Source: Owenia fusiformis (taxonomy: Eukaryota > Annelida > Polychaeta > Sabellida > Oweniidae). Taken from it: a stretch of DNA of 64,000 nt. The position numbers were made by a program, and so were the translations under genes. Below, one piece after another: positions 1-11,473 of the stretch. Each line of letters begins with the position of its first letter. Position 1 is the stretch's first letter. The notes below the pieces were generated by a model. That model ran no database searches and was not told where the DNA came from. It worked only from the letters and a program-made list of their open reading frames with translations. The stretch lies in NCBI GenBank assembly GCA_903813345.2, contig CAIIXF020000005.1, forward strand, positions 39,433,375 through 39,497,374. The letters run 5' to 3'.

Positions 1-497
1 CTAGTTTGGGCCTAAATTCTCATTAAGCAGTAGTTTTCGTACATAATGTAGCAAAATCTGTTCAAAAATATATTACATATTATGATGTGGTCCAATCCCT
101 TCATGTTCATCAAATGAGAAAAAATAATGAGATCGAATTGATATTTCCCATCAACATGTTGAAAGTCCCGGATAATAACCTTTGACATTGACAGGTGCCT
201 CATTTATTTCTGACACAACTTATCATTTATAAACGCTTTTAATGAACAATAAAAACGTTATTGTAGAAGTGCTATATTAGGTATGGTATATGACATATAG
301 AGTTACATATATTTTAATGGTAAAATAAGTCACACAATGTTGTAAATAGGTTTTTCATATAATCATTGTTCATGCTTTGCCCCCAAAAGGGGCCTCTTTG
401 AACAAAATTGTAAACAAACCAATGTGTCAAAAATGCAAGAAAATAATTTTTCAGTTTGGTGATTTCCAGGTAGAGACCATTCAACAAACAGTTTGAA
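1..497. other. Intergenic / 5' flank of TMEM187
   Basis: AT-rich DNA upstream of TMEM187. The short open frames here show no recognisable domain and no coding character. The promoter and any 5' untranslated exon of TMEM187 must lie here or further left, but I see no clear core-promoter motif. Confidence 0.5.
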
Positions 498-1298
498 ATG
501 CTAGTTAGGAGCTTATTACACGTTTCTATCACATTAATCATCATTATTCTGCTGTCTTTCTCTGGGTTATTTGACTCTGTGCAGACAGAGCTTGGATTGG
601 AACATTATGCTGAGAGACCCAGCCTTTTCTTACCTTTTATGTCCAAAGAGTGGATAGTATGGTTAAAACTCCCAGCAAATGCTACAGTAAATATTGGATA
701 CACCATCATTGGACTATATTGGTTGTTCTACACAAATAGAAATTACTCAGGACATACAATACACATCTATTATTTCAAAGTTTTTGGATGGTTTGGGGTG
801 TTCTATGGATTTATCCAATTTGCTAGAATTGTGACACAGGAACATCGATACTCTGTATTGGATCAATGGGTGACATTACCATGTTTTATGTGGGTAACTG
901 CATGGTGTAAGTCAATAGACCAGGTCCATAACCCATCAAGGAATGCATTACTGATATGCATCTCCGCTGCAAGTTATGGAGCTTGTCTGTTCCACAAGTT
1001 TGGATTTGAATTCATTCTAGGAATGCACATTGCAGCAGCAGTTTTATCAGCTTTAAGACTATATAGTGATTACAATAACATCAAATCATTTAATGCATTT
1101 ATATATGCAGTGATATGTACAAGTGGTTTTGTAGGACTGAAACTAATGGACCATGAAATTGGAAAACTTCACATATTTTTTCAGTACTTCAGTGGACACT
1201 TCTGGTCTAAAATAGCCGACTTCATGCAGCTATACTATGTTCCTGTCTTCTTTGCTGGAATCATTGAAACAAAATTGAAAATCAACAAAAGTTTGTAA
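498..1298 (+). CDS. TMEM187: Transmembrane protein 187 homolog
   Basis: Single-exon frame of 266 aa with about six hydrophobic membrane segments. The landmarks that identify it are FDSV followed by EHYAERP near the N-terminus, LDQWVTLP around residue 125, and GHFWSKIADFMQ near residue 235. These match vertebrate TMEM187 in order and spacing, and that family is also about 260 aa and encoded in one exon. Its molecular function is not established; it is a multi-pass membrane protein. The start is the first in-frame ATG, just before a hydrophobic segment that would otherwise be cut. The gene runs convergently with the ubiquitin ligase on the other strand, whose stop is about 700 bp downstream. 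A candidate poly(A) signal (aataaa) lies near 1353. Confidence 0.88.
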   Translation: MLVRSLLHVSITLIIIILLSFSGLFDSVQTELGLEHYAERPSLFLPFMSKEWIVWLKLPANATVNIGYTIIGLYWLFYTNRNYSGHTIHIYYFKVFGWFGVFYGFIQFARIVTQEHRYSVLDQWVTLPCFMWVTAWCKSIDQVHNPSRNALLICISAASYGACLFHKFGFEFILGMHIAAAVLSALRLYSDYNNIKSFNAFIYAVICTSGFVGLKLMDHEIGKLHIFFQYFSGHFWSKIADFMQLYYVPVFFAGIIETKLKINKSL

Positions 1299-1991
1299 AT
1301 CTTGAGTTTGGTGATGTAATTTATTAAAAAATTCGTATACATTTCTTCACAAATAAATAGTAATATTTTTTATGGATTTTTTATACTTTTTTAATAATAA
1401 CAAACAATTGAATAAAAATGTTGGTAACTATACCATCATCTCAAAATGTATATACTGGTATATGTTAACATTTTAAAAGAAATAAATAACTTTTTATTTT
1501 GATCAAAAGCAGAATGATAGTGTTTATGTTCACATTTAATATGATATATTAGATCTGATGACACAACACATGACATCTGACTCGGGACCAATTTATCATT
1601 GATAGGTATAAAGTACCCATTGGGTCATTAACATAAACTTGGTAAAGTTAAGAATTCATAAAGTCCATTGTTCTCTTACGGTGACATCATTATATCCATA
1701 GTTACAATTGATTTATGAATTTGTAACTTTATGAAGTTTCTGTAAATGACCCCCAGATTAATAATTTTCCATAATTTTGAAAGGGCAAACCAATAAAAGA
1801 ACCTAAATAAATGAAATGTTCAGAAAAATAGTCTTGCATCTTCACCACTTATATTTTGCTTTTTGATTTAGAAACATGAACTCCAATTAATTCAGTTTCT
1901 CATTTTATATAAGTGTCCCCACTCTTCGTAGATATCATTTTTGCACATCTCTGTAAGTCCATAACTATGTGCCAATCTTTATCAGCTCAGT
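1299..1991. other. Convergent intergenic region
   Basis: Contains the 3' untranslated region of TMEM187 from the left and of the minus-strand RBR ligase from the right. AT-rich, with several aataaa/tttatt hexamers on both strands. No further coding signal seen. Confidence 0.5.
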
Positions 1992-4900
1992 TTACACTAC
2001 AATCCAATCATCAATAGTAGATTTTGCGAGTGCATCTTTGGAGTGTTCTGGTGCTTTCAATAGTTTGACCAGACACATCACACATTCTTTTCCCTTGCTC
2101 ACCAGTTGCTCCAGTCTCTCTATGACATTCTTTGGTGGAACCACAAGCTTTCCAAGAATGATCTGAAATACATATATAAATGTAAGTTATTATTACAGTA
2201 CAGTAGTATTATGGCACTCTTCATGTTATTAATTTTGTAAGTAGAGATTTTTAACATGTCACCCTTCAATGCCCTTAAAATTTGATTCAAGTATACACAC
2301 TTTGTGAAAATTTGTGAATTTGATTTTGAGCAAAATCAAACTAATTATTAATACTGTTACACCAAGTCCTAGTATAAGTCTCAGTTAATCTTAACTCTCA
2401 ATCACCCCTAACTCACAAAACACAAGTTCAAGTGAAACACTGGGAGGTGAGATATGATGCAAAACTAAATGATTTATTTAATACAGACAGATGCTGGTAG
2501 TAAACTTACATCATCAATATGAGTGGTAATGAATACCATCTTATCCAACATGGTTACCAGTTTCTTCACCCTAGCTTGCTTGGGACTGGATGTATTTTGA
2601 AGACACACTGCCACATGCTCCGCAAGGTAATGAAGCTGAAAAAAGAAAATGGAAATATGCAACCAGAACAACGGCAACGCCAAAGCGTAGCGAATCCCAT
2701 CGAACATTTTTCAAAAGGGGCACCTTCTACCAAAAGTGTCATTAGACAGTGTGCCATGCTTATAATATTCACATACCAAATATGAACAAAATCGCTCTAC
2801 TACTTTTCGAGTTATAGTAAAATAAGTTAAAATGGCAGCCATTTTTCAAAATGTCCGCCATTTTTCAAAATGGCCGCCTTCTACCAAAAGTGTCATTAGA
2901 CAGTGTGCCATGCTTACAGTATTCACATACCAAATATGAACAAAATCGCTCCACTACTTTTTGAGTTATAGTAAAATACGTTAAAATGGCGGCCATTTTG
3001 AAAAAAGACCGCCCTCTACCAAAAGTGTCATTAGACAGTGTGCCATGCTTATACGTATTCACATACCAAATATGAACAAAATCGCTCCACTACTTTTCGA
3101 GTTTTAGTAAAATAAGTTAAAATGGCGGCCATTTTTCAAAATGGCCGCCATTTTTCAAAATGGCCACCTTCTACCAAAAGTCTCATAAGACAGTGTGCCA
3201 TGCTTATAGTATTCACATACCAAATATGAACAAAATCGCTCCACTACTTTTCGAGTTATAGTAAAATACGTTAAAATGGCGGTCATTTTGAAAAATGGCC
3301 GCCTTCTACCAAAAGTGTCATTAGACAGTGTGCCATGCTTATATGTATTCACGTACCAAATATGAACAAAATCGCTCCACTACTTTCTGAGTTATAGTAA
3401 AATAAGTTAAAATGGCAGCCATTTTTCAAAATGTCCGCCATTTTTCAAAATGGCCGCCTTCTACCAAAAGTGTCATTAGACAGTGTGCCATGCTTACAGT
3501 ATTCACATACCAAATATGAACAAAATCGCTCCACTACTTTTTGAGTTATAGTAAAATACGTTAAAATGGCGGCCATTTTGAAAAAAGACCGCCCTCTACC
3601 AAAAGTGTCATTAGACAGTGTGCCATGCTTATACGTATTCACATACCAAATATGAACAAAATCGCTCCACTACTTTTCGAGTTTTAGTAAAATAAGTTAA
3701 AATGGCGGCCAATTTTCAAAACGTCCGCCATTTTTCAAAATGGCCACCTTCTACCAAAAGTGTCATTAGACAGTGTGCCATGCTTATAGTATTCACATAC
3801 CAAATATGAACAAAATCGCTCCACTACTTTTCGAGTTACAGCAAAAATCGTAAAATAACGAGTAAAGGCCGCCATTTTTCAAGATGGCTGCCATGTGCTT
3901 TTTTAATATCTACATTTCTAGCTTTATTAATGTCCTATATAATTTTTTTTACATTTAAAACATATTGCTATTACAGTTTTACATATTGCACCTAAATTAC
4001 TGTAAAATCGGCACTAAAATGGCCGCCATTTTTAAATGAGCGGCCATTTTGAAAATCGGCTTTCGAGCAGAACTTCTACCCCCATAGGGTATATGTGTAC
4101 AAAATATGAATAAAATCAGGCCAACGGTATTTGAGTTATTGCCCGGACGGACGGACGGACGGACGGACGTACAGACGTACAGTCTGTACATGAATTTGAA
4201 TTGCTTTGCCTATTCTCTATTCTTCTCCCCCTGAACAATTATAAAAACCCAACAAATAATTTTTATTAAAAATTAAATTACAAATATCTAGTCCACTATA
4301 CAGTATAGTATACACTATACAATACATTTTATATATATTTTTACATATTTATATTTCATATTTTTCACATATTTACATTTTATGGGAAGAATAGGAAACC
4401 CACTACATTTTCTCTTTGAACTAACAATTGGTACCATGACTGTATAAAATAAAACATACCTGGACACTGACTGATATAGATGAGTTGATTGTGTCAATGA
4501 TATGTTGCTTCTCTTCAACACTCTTCTCACAAGCCTTCAACAGATCACTGTAAGAAATTTGCTTTTTCCCAAATTCTTTTCTAGGTGTCTACAATAGAAA
4601 AATAACATTACATCTCTGTATACAAATGCAGTGATAATGTTCAAATGTGACAAAATACCTATAAACCATAGAAATCTGCCAGACACATTGTCCTCTCAAA
4701 CTGAGTTAGAAATTTTGATGAAATATGATTATCAAATAAAAATACATTTCACATGACTTTGTACAGAAAACCTGTCTAAGTGGAACACCTTTGATACTGT
4801 TAAGTGTTCAGCTTGGGAGGTATTCCACTTATACAGGTTCAATTAACATTAAGTCAGTGGGTGGTGTTCCATTTCTAGAGGTGCTCCACTTTACAGGTTT

Positions 4901-7900
4901 CACTGGACTTATACTGTATCATATGACACTGTATACTATGTTTAAGTTTAATGCACAAGTACCTTTATTTTAGCAGACAGTTCTTTTCCCCTGAGCTTTA
5001 ATTGTTGCACTTTCGTAGAATGATATGAACGTCTTTGTTCAACTGAAGCCACATAGTACTTGCCCTTCACTTTCTTATCAGGGCCTGGTTTCACATCCTG
5101 CAGCACAATCTTCTGTAAAATACAAATGCCATTTGTGAAATATTGATCAGTCAGGCAAGCTGCTTAGAATTTTACATGTATTAAGGTTACAGGCTTTTAA
5201 TCTTATATCTTTAACAGTCTAATAAGAAGTACCAATTACTTTTACTGTATGGGGTACCATATTTTTTTCACTTATATTGAGAATGAAGAATATTATAGTC
5301 TTTTATGTACACTACATAATTTAAACAATAAAGAAGTCTCAAATGTTCCCCTCAATAACCAAGGACATACTAGTAGTTGAATAATTATCTATTAATTTTT
5401 TTTATTATGAAAATCATCATGATGAAAGACAAGTTTTCCCACAATACTGGCTACTGTACCTTTTTGGGCATGAATTTCAAGGGACATTTGTTGACAGAAT
5501 TATGGTTATATGACCATCTTTCACAACATGTCCAACAGAAAGTTGTCCAACATTTAGGGCAATGTATCATAGAACAACCACCATTTTTCTCTATGTGACT
5601 TGAACAGCTAGGGCAACTTTTAACTTCTACACTTGTAATAAGTGGGACTTCTTTCTCAAAATAGTCTACGTCGTAATGACCTAGGGATATACAAATAAAA
5701 TACTAAATTTAGTACTTGGAACACATTGGATAGGAGGAATGGGGCTTGGGAGCTTTGAGACTTCTCTGCCAAATCATTTTAAAGTGGAAGTTTACCTTTT
5801 TCACAAATCTACAATTATGATAATACTGGGTGGGTGTAAATTTGTGACCACAATTATAGCAGAATGCTTTTCCACAGCGACAGGTCATGTGGTTGCATCC
5901 ATCAATCCGGGACACAATTCCTTTACACCAGGGGCAGATCTTGCACTCCTCAAGAAATTTGTTGAATGGAGACGTGTCCATGTCATAATAGTCACCTATG
6001 GAAAAAGAGACCAAATGCATCTTACACAAAGTTGGAGTTAGTTGCAGATGAATGGTGTGCCTGCTTGGAATATTGAGGGGGTTTGAGACTTCTCAACTCA
6101 TAAGGGTGGGAATATACCTTTTTATATACAACAAATTTACAGAAGTGTGTGCCGCCAATGTATTTTTGACCACAGCCAAAACAGAAGAACTTCCCACAGC
6201 AACAATGCATGCTATTGCAACCGCCATTTTTGGACACAATGCCTTTACACCAAGGGCATACTTTGCAGCCATCAATAATGTATGAAGGGGTCACATCATC
6301 TTCATAATCACCTAATAACAAATATATATATATCTTTTTTGTAAGGTGGATTGCTAGCTGTATATAAAACTCTTTTGATCATTAATCTGGAAAATAATAC
6401 ATTTATATGATTGCCGATTGACAATTTGTCCAGGGTGTAAGAAACACCTGAAAATACGACTAAAAATGCAGTTTATGTAATACTAGTAGTCAGGGTTGAG
6501 CAGATTAAAAGTGGCAGAGTTCTCCTGATGTAGATAAAAATAAACATAAAATGAAATGCAAAATATCAAATTGACAAAGGGTCTCAGATTGGTCAACATT
6601 CTATTCAGAGTGCTTCTGTGATATTAGTCCTGGAAAATCAATATTTGCCTCGCATCAACCATACACCATATGGGCATTCATCCTTTATACACTTAAAGAA
6701 CACCAGTACTTATTTGATCAAAAGCTATTTATATTATGATACATACAAATTAATCATTCAACAACATTTCAAGCAAATCTTTTGAATCATCAGTTAGATA
6801 CTTTTTATTCCAATCCTGCTACATTGAATTTTCAGTTTTAAGACAAATCATTTATGAGGAAAAATCTGCACTGCATTCTTACCAAATGATTTTAGCCTGC
6901 TGATATAGTTCTTTGCTTGTTCACAAGTGGATGGCCAATGAGCAGGACCAAGACATTGGAAGCAGAAGTTATTACCACACTTGCAGGATATATTTGCAGC
7001 CTCATCTAAAATGAATTGCGCCAAATGTATACAATTGTATAAAACCATCCTCCAAACACAAGAACTCATTCCTCCTTTGGCTTAGAGCACTGCCGTCGGA
7101 AAATGTATTTAATGATTAAAATGTTGAAACATAACATATCAACTTGTCTCCTACAATGTATTTTAAACAAAGAGTAAAAATTGTAATTACCTTTAGTATC
7201 AGCAGTTATGACACGACCACATTTAGGGTTGGGACACCATTTCATGTTCAGTGTTGTTTGCAGTTTGTTGATCTGACATCTATCCATGTATTGTTTGTAG
7301 AGGTTCACTCCAACTGACTTGAGCACAGTTACTCCATCAACTTCTTTATCACACTTGTATTCCTGAAGTACATTTGTTTACATATTAATTCCTACATGTC
7401 CTATAGTACATTGTATTTATTAAATTAGTTTATGGAAAACAGGCACAATACGCAAATCTGGTGAGCTTGTTTTAACTTTTGAGGTTTTATTGTAAAAATC
7501 GAGACAACTGCTTTACAACTCTTGATTTGAGTTGAATTTGATCATCCAGTTAAATGCCTATCATGGCATTTAGGTTTTATCCATGTTTGAATTCATAGCA
7601 AACTGAATGTTACTTACTGGACACTTGAGTGATGGAACTCCAGTTCTGATTCCTCCAACTAGATGTCTCTGCCAGCATGCACTACAGAACCAGTGTTGAC
7701 ATGGCAAGAAAGCCATGGCCCCAGCCTCATGTATATCTACCTCATCAAAGCAAATTCCACAAAATGTTGTCCATTCCTCAAGTTCATGTCCAACAAGAGA
7801 CAGTTGCCTCAGGGGGAAGGCCTGGAAAGAAATAACATTTATATAAATAACTCTTTATTGATGGAAAAAAAACATACAGGTTTTTCTGTTGGATATCATA

Positions 7901-10413
7901 CTTTTCCAAACACATGTTTATTCCTTCTTCTTAAGGTTTATACACAAAAATGTATGTACCTAATGAAAAAATAATTCAAAATTGGTGATACTGTACTCCA
8001 AATGCTGTTTCCAAATGGCTCTTACCTTTGCTTGAGATGTGTCTTCCACTGTAGCATATGCCTCTTCTACTGTGCTTGCCCCTGTCTGCCACTTTGTTGC
8101 AGAGTTCAATAGTTCAAAGTTAACTATTTGATTCCCCTTAAGTCCAACAGGTTTCTGTGATCTCTCTTTGAACTTGAAGCTAAAATTAAATCATATATTT
8201 TCAAATACAGAATGTATTCTCACTAAAATTGCATGCTGCATTCAATTGCAGCTGAGGAAAATGTCTACATCAGAATTGTTTCATGATTGATAATTTAGTT
8301 CTTTTAATATACAAATCGTATAAAAGAGCATTACAAATACCTTTCAATTGGTAGTGTATCCATATATAGGGTAGCTGCAAAGACAGCATCCTCCATTGTG
8401 TAGAGTTCACCCTCACACAGAGTCTCGATGGAGATGGATTCCACTCCAGTATTGCACAATAGGGACAATCTACAATGTAATGAACAATTGATGCATGAGA
8501 TGAATATCTGAAATAATGCAATCAATCATCAATCCACGGTACATGCTAGTGATAATGTTCGAAGAGTAAGAAAAATACATTAACTCATTTTTTGGAGTGT
8601 TCTCTGTCCAAAAACAGGCACATCTTTCAAATACAATGTATGTAGGAAATCATGATTATATACATATTGATATGATATGGTTCAGTTTTATGTGGCTTAA
8701 AATTTCTTAATGTTACATCCTTTGTAGCTTTTCACAATAATAAATTTAAAGATTTATTTAAACGAGGAACGCACCTTGCTGCTGATGATCCTTCACTTGT
8801 TGTCTCAATCACCTCACATACAAGCCATGAGTCCAGATCAACATCTCTGCACCAATCAGAACCTTTCAATTCACTGTGTCCTAGCAACTCAGTAACATTC
8901 TCTGTAATATTGATGGTGAAACTTCTGGGAAGGGTTCCACCCTCTGTGTATTTCTCCCCATATTTTTCCATTAGAAAACGAGGTTTAAGAGTGTCAGATA
9001 TGAGTTGAACAGTAATAGGGAGAGCTTCAGGTCGAACAGTAAAGTTTGGTTCATGAACTGCAACTTCTTCTTCAATTAGTTTGTCCTCATTGTCAATATA
9101 GATGGCACAACCTTTACCATATTTGGATTTAGTTGCGACTTTGGAAGTAAGCTTCTTTGCTTCCAGATTAGCAAATTCATCAGACTGTTGTATTCTCTCA
9201 GCCTTCTCAAGGAGTTCAGCCAGAGAACAGGTAGCTGGTGTATTTAAGTAGGATTCATCTTCATCATTTGTCTCATCATCGGAGTAATAATCATAGTCAT
9301 AGAGGTGCTGATTAAGGTTGCTTGCATTACGTGCGTTCTTCCCTCTTTTACCACTAGCAGCTGACTTACCAGAGCTGCGTCTGTTATAATCTGCAACAAA
9401 AGGTGAAAATATTTATTTTAAAAAATAGTTCATCTCTCAATATTTGAATTTTTGGGTAAAACTCTGGATGAGAAATATGATTTGAACAGCCAAACCTCCA
9501 AGTCAAAATTATATTAAGAATATTAAATGTTTTGTTCTGTCTACTTATTTTTATTGTTTGCTTATAACTCAGTATTTTATGTAAATGATTATAAAATGTT
9601 GCCCTTTGTGCTTTTAGTGAATAACTTTAACCTTACCATTGACTTCATAATCTCCAATGAAATTGGGTTTAACAGTAAGAGCACTGTTCTTTGGACAAGG
9701 GTAGTAGACGCTATATCTGACTTCTGGGGCGGCATTTCTGTAAACTGGTACCTCCCTTGTAACCCCATAATCTTCATCATCACTGTCATAGTTAACAACT
9801 CGCTCCATCTCCAATGGCGCATTGCGTGGATGGCGTGTTAAATCAGATTGAACAATTATACTTTTTCCATTCATGTAAGTTTTTGGGGTCGAGTGATGTA
9901 GTTTGCTTCTTCTAGGCTTGATGTCCTTTCTTGCTATTTTGTTGGCAAAGTGGCGGATTTTACCTTTGTTGCTATGGTAACTTATACAGGAGTTTGGTTT
10001 TGTGAGCTTGTGGAATTCAATGAGTGTCAGCTTATGATCATGTTTAGAGGATTTCTTGTAAGTTTCAGCCTCGATACATTTTGGAATCGTCCAGCGATAG
10101 CCTTTGTTTAAGGAGTATTCTATACCACCTAGAATATGGAATAAATCCAATGTAACATCAAGAGTAGCATATACATTATAAGTTAATTCACAAGTCATAA
10201 GCTGACCAAGTAAATGACATGTGGAAGTTTATTATAATCATATTTACCTTTGAACTCTGCAAAGTCACTATCATCATTTGCATCATGGTCTTCTATGTTA
10301 ATAGCCTCTTTGCAAATGACAGCTTGTGTAGAGTATCTATTTTTGTAGCGGGTTGACACACCGCGAATAGTGTTGCCAGTGTTGGTATTGAGTTTACTGC
10401 ACTTCAGCACCAT
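1992..10413 (-). CDS. RBR-family E3 ubiquitin ligase with three tandem RING2 modules
   Basis: Fifteen coding exons, low coordinates last: 10413-10248, 10128-9637, 9390-8775, 8469-8341, 8179-8026, 7821-7618, 7362-7191, 7005-6883, 6311-6141, 5995-5813, 5680-5460, 5112-4963, 4588-4460, 2635-2510 and 2162-1992 (1068 aa, phases consistent). RING1 is in exon 6 (CGIC, LPCQHWFCSACW, then LKCPEYKC across the junction). The IBR spans exons 7-8 (WCPNPKCG, CKCGNNFCFQC). Exons 9, 10 and 11 each encode a RING2 unit with its own candidate catalytic Cys (NGGCNSM, IDGCNHM, NGGCSMI). RBR ligases pass ubiquitin through a RING2 Cys thioester. The helical C-terminus follows over four exons. The N-terminal 450 aa are acidic/basic low-complexity plus a region I do not recognise. 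An additional 5' coding exon near 10882-11019, spliced to an acceptor at 10438, is possible. The substrate is unknown. Confidence 0.82.
2714..3900. repeat. ~290-bp higher-order tandem repeat array
   Basis: Eight monomers anchored on ttctaccaaaag at about 2726, 2879, 3014, 3170, 3304, 3459, 3594 and 3749. Spacings alternate between about 135 and 155 bp, giving a dimeric ~290-bp higher-order unit repeated about four times. Every monomer has a cattttcaaaatggccgcc-like inverted block. The array lies in a ligase intron (2636-4459). A related diverged copy continues at 3990-4140 and ends in a (cggacgga)n run at 4143-4170. The 65-aa minus-strand frames in the array are repeat artefacts. Confidence 0.85.
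4143..4172. repeat. (CGGA)n microsatellite at the end of a dispersed repeat
   Basis: About seven perfect cgga units followed by cgtacaga units, directly after gagttattgcc. The array units next door also contain gagttatagt, so this looks like the tail of a full-length member of the same repeat family. Confidence 0.7.
4768..4905. repeat. Fragment of dispersed CAGTAAAACC/TGGAACACC element
   Basis: Contains cctgtctaagtggaacacc and later ccactttacaggttt, an inverted pair matching the ends of the terminal-repeat elements at 13778-14277 and 19496-20080. It lies within a ligase intron. The outer CAGT ends are degraded. Confidence 0.5.
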
Positions 10414-10445
10414 GTTTGATCTTCTACCCGTAGGAGGACTGCAAC

Positions 10446-11473
10446 CTAAAGTTAAGACAACTAATTAGATACTGTACTTCTCCCACATTTGACATTAAAA
10501 TCATTTTCTCGTACTTGACCCGAAAAAATTTAGATCTTACTATTGAGCTCTAGACTAGCTAAGTAAAAGCCTGGCTTTTTATTTACACAGGACTACAGGC
10601 ATGTTCAATAAAGATCTACAGTGAGCTTAGAAAATACCAAAGGTCAAGGGAAAATTGCTCAATATAGAAACAGACAAATATACAAACAAACAAATTAATT
10701 AACTTTCTTATTGAGCTTAGGCTACTACCACTTTTTAGGTACATTCACTGAACTTTTCCCTGGCCTCTTCCCTAGACTCTTCTATATACAGCTCATTATT
10801 ACTTTTCCCTATGGTGTTCACTGTGAAATATCCTCACCTTTTATTTGATTTATCTCTTCTTTTTAACTTTACAGATGCTGCCCACCTCTTATCACTGAGT
10901 TCCTCAGTCGTTCTCTCCTTGGTGTCTATGGAGGCTTTGGCTAAATATGGCCTGAAAGTTGCTTTTATCAGCATTTCAATGTTTACAAACAGTTTCATAT
11001 CTGTGGTGCAATTTTTCAATTAGGGTTACACTTCCGGTTTCTATTTTTAGAAATGACGTCAAGGTCAGGCAGACTTGAAAGGTCAAGGACTTTCAATATG
11101 GAAGACATGATCTTAGAAAATATTAAAATTTAGTACATTTTTGATCATAAACTCTTAATCTTTATTAATTTGTCGAGTAAAATGCACCTTTTTGTCATGG
11201 AAAGATTATTTCTTCAGGAGAATTCTTGAAATAGGAATGTAGCCTTCAGGAAAGGGATGAAATCTTCGTGTAGCACTAAAAATAAATTGAAAAAGTCTGT
11301 CACAAGATCATGACAATCTGAAGTGAAAGTGAAAGTAGATTTTGACATCACATGGATGGACGTTACAGTTAATACTGGTCGTTCATAAACTAGATTCATG
11401 TTGATAAAAGTGTAATTCCACAAGGTATATGCATAATAAATAACTGAATCATTTCCTGAACACTTGAGTTGAA
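10446..11473. promoter_or_regulatory. Shared head-to-head 5' region of RBR ligase and TMEM243
   Basis: About 1 kb separates the minus-strand ligase start and the plus-strand TMEM243 start, so both promoters must lie here unless further 5' exons exist. A 61-aa minus-strand frame (11019-10834) with a usable donor at about 10881 could be an extra first exon of the ligase. Joining it to the acceptor at 10438 keeps the phase. No TATA box is evident. Confidence 0.4.

Noticed and set aside
2865-3642. Repeated 65-aa minus-strand frames starting MNTYKHGTLSNDTFGR
   Set aside because: They are translations of the ~290-bp satellite; identical frames recur only because the DNA repeats, and they lie in a ligase intron.
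9527-9841. 104-aa plus-strand frame overlapping ligase exon 2
   Set aside because: Most of it is antisense to an exon whose minus-strand frame is in phase with the rest of the ligase.
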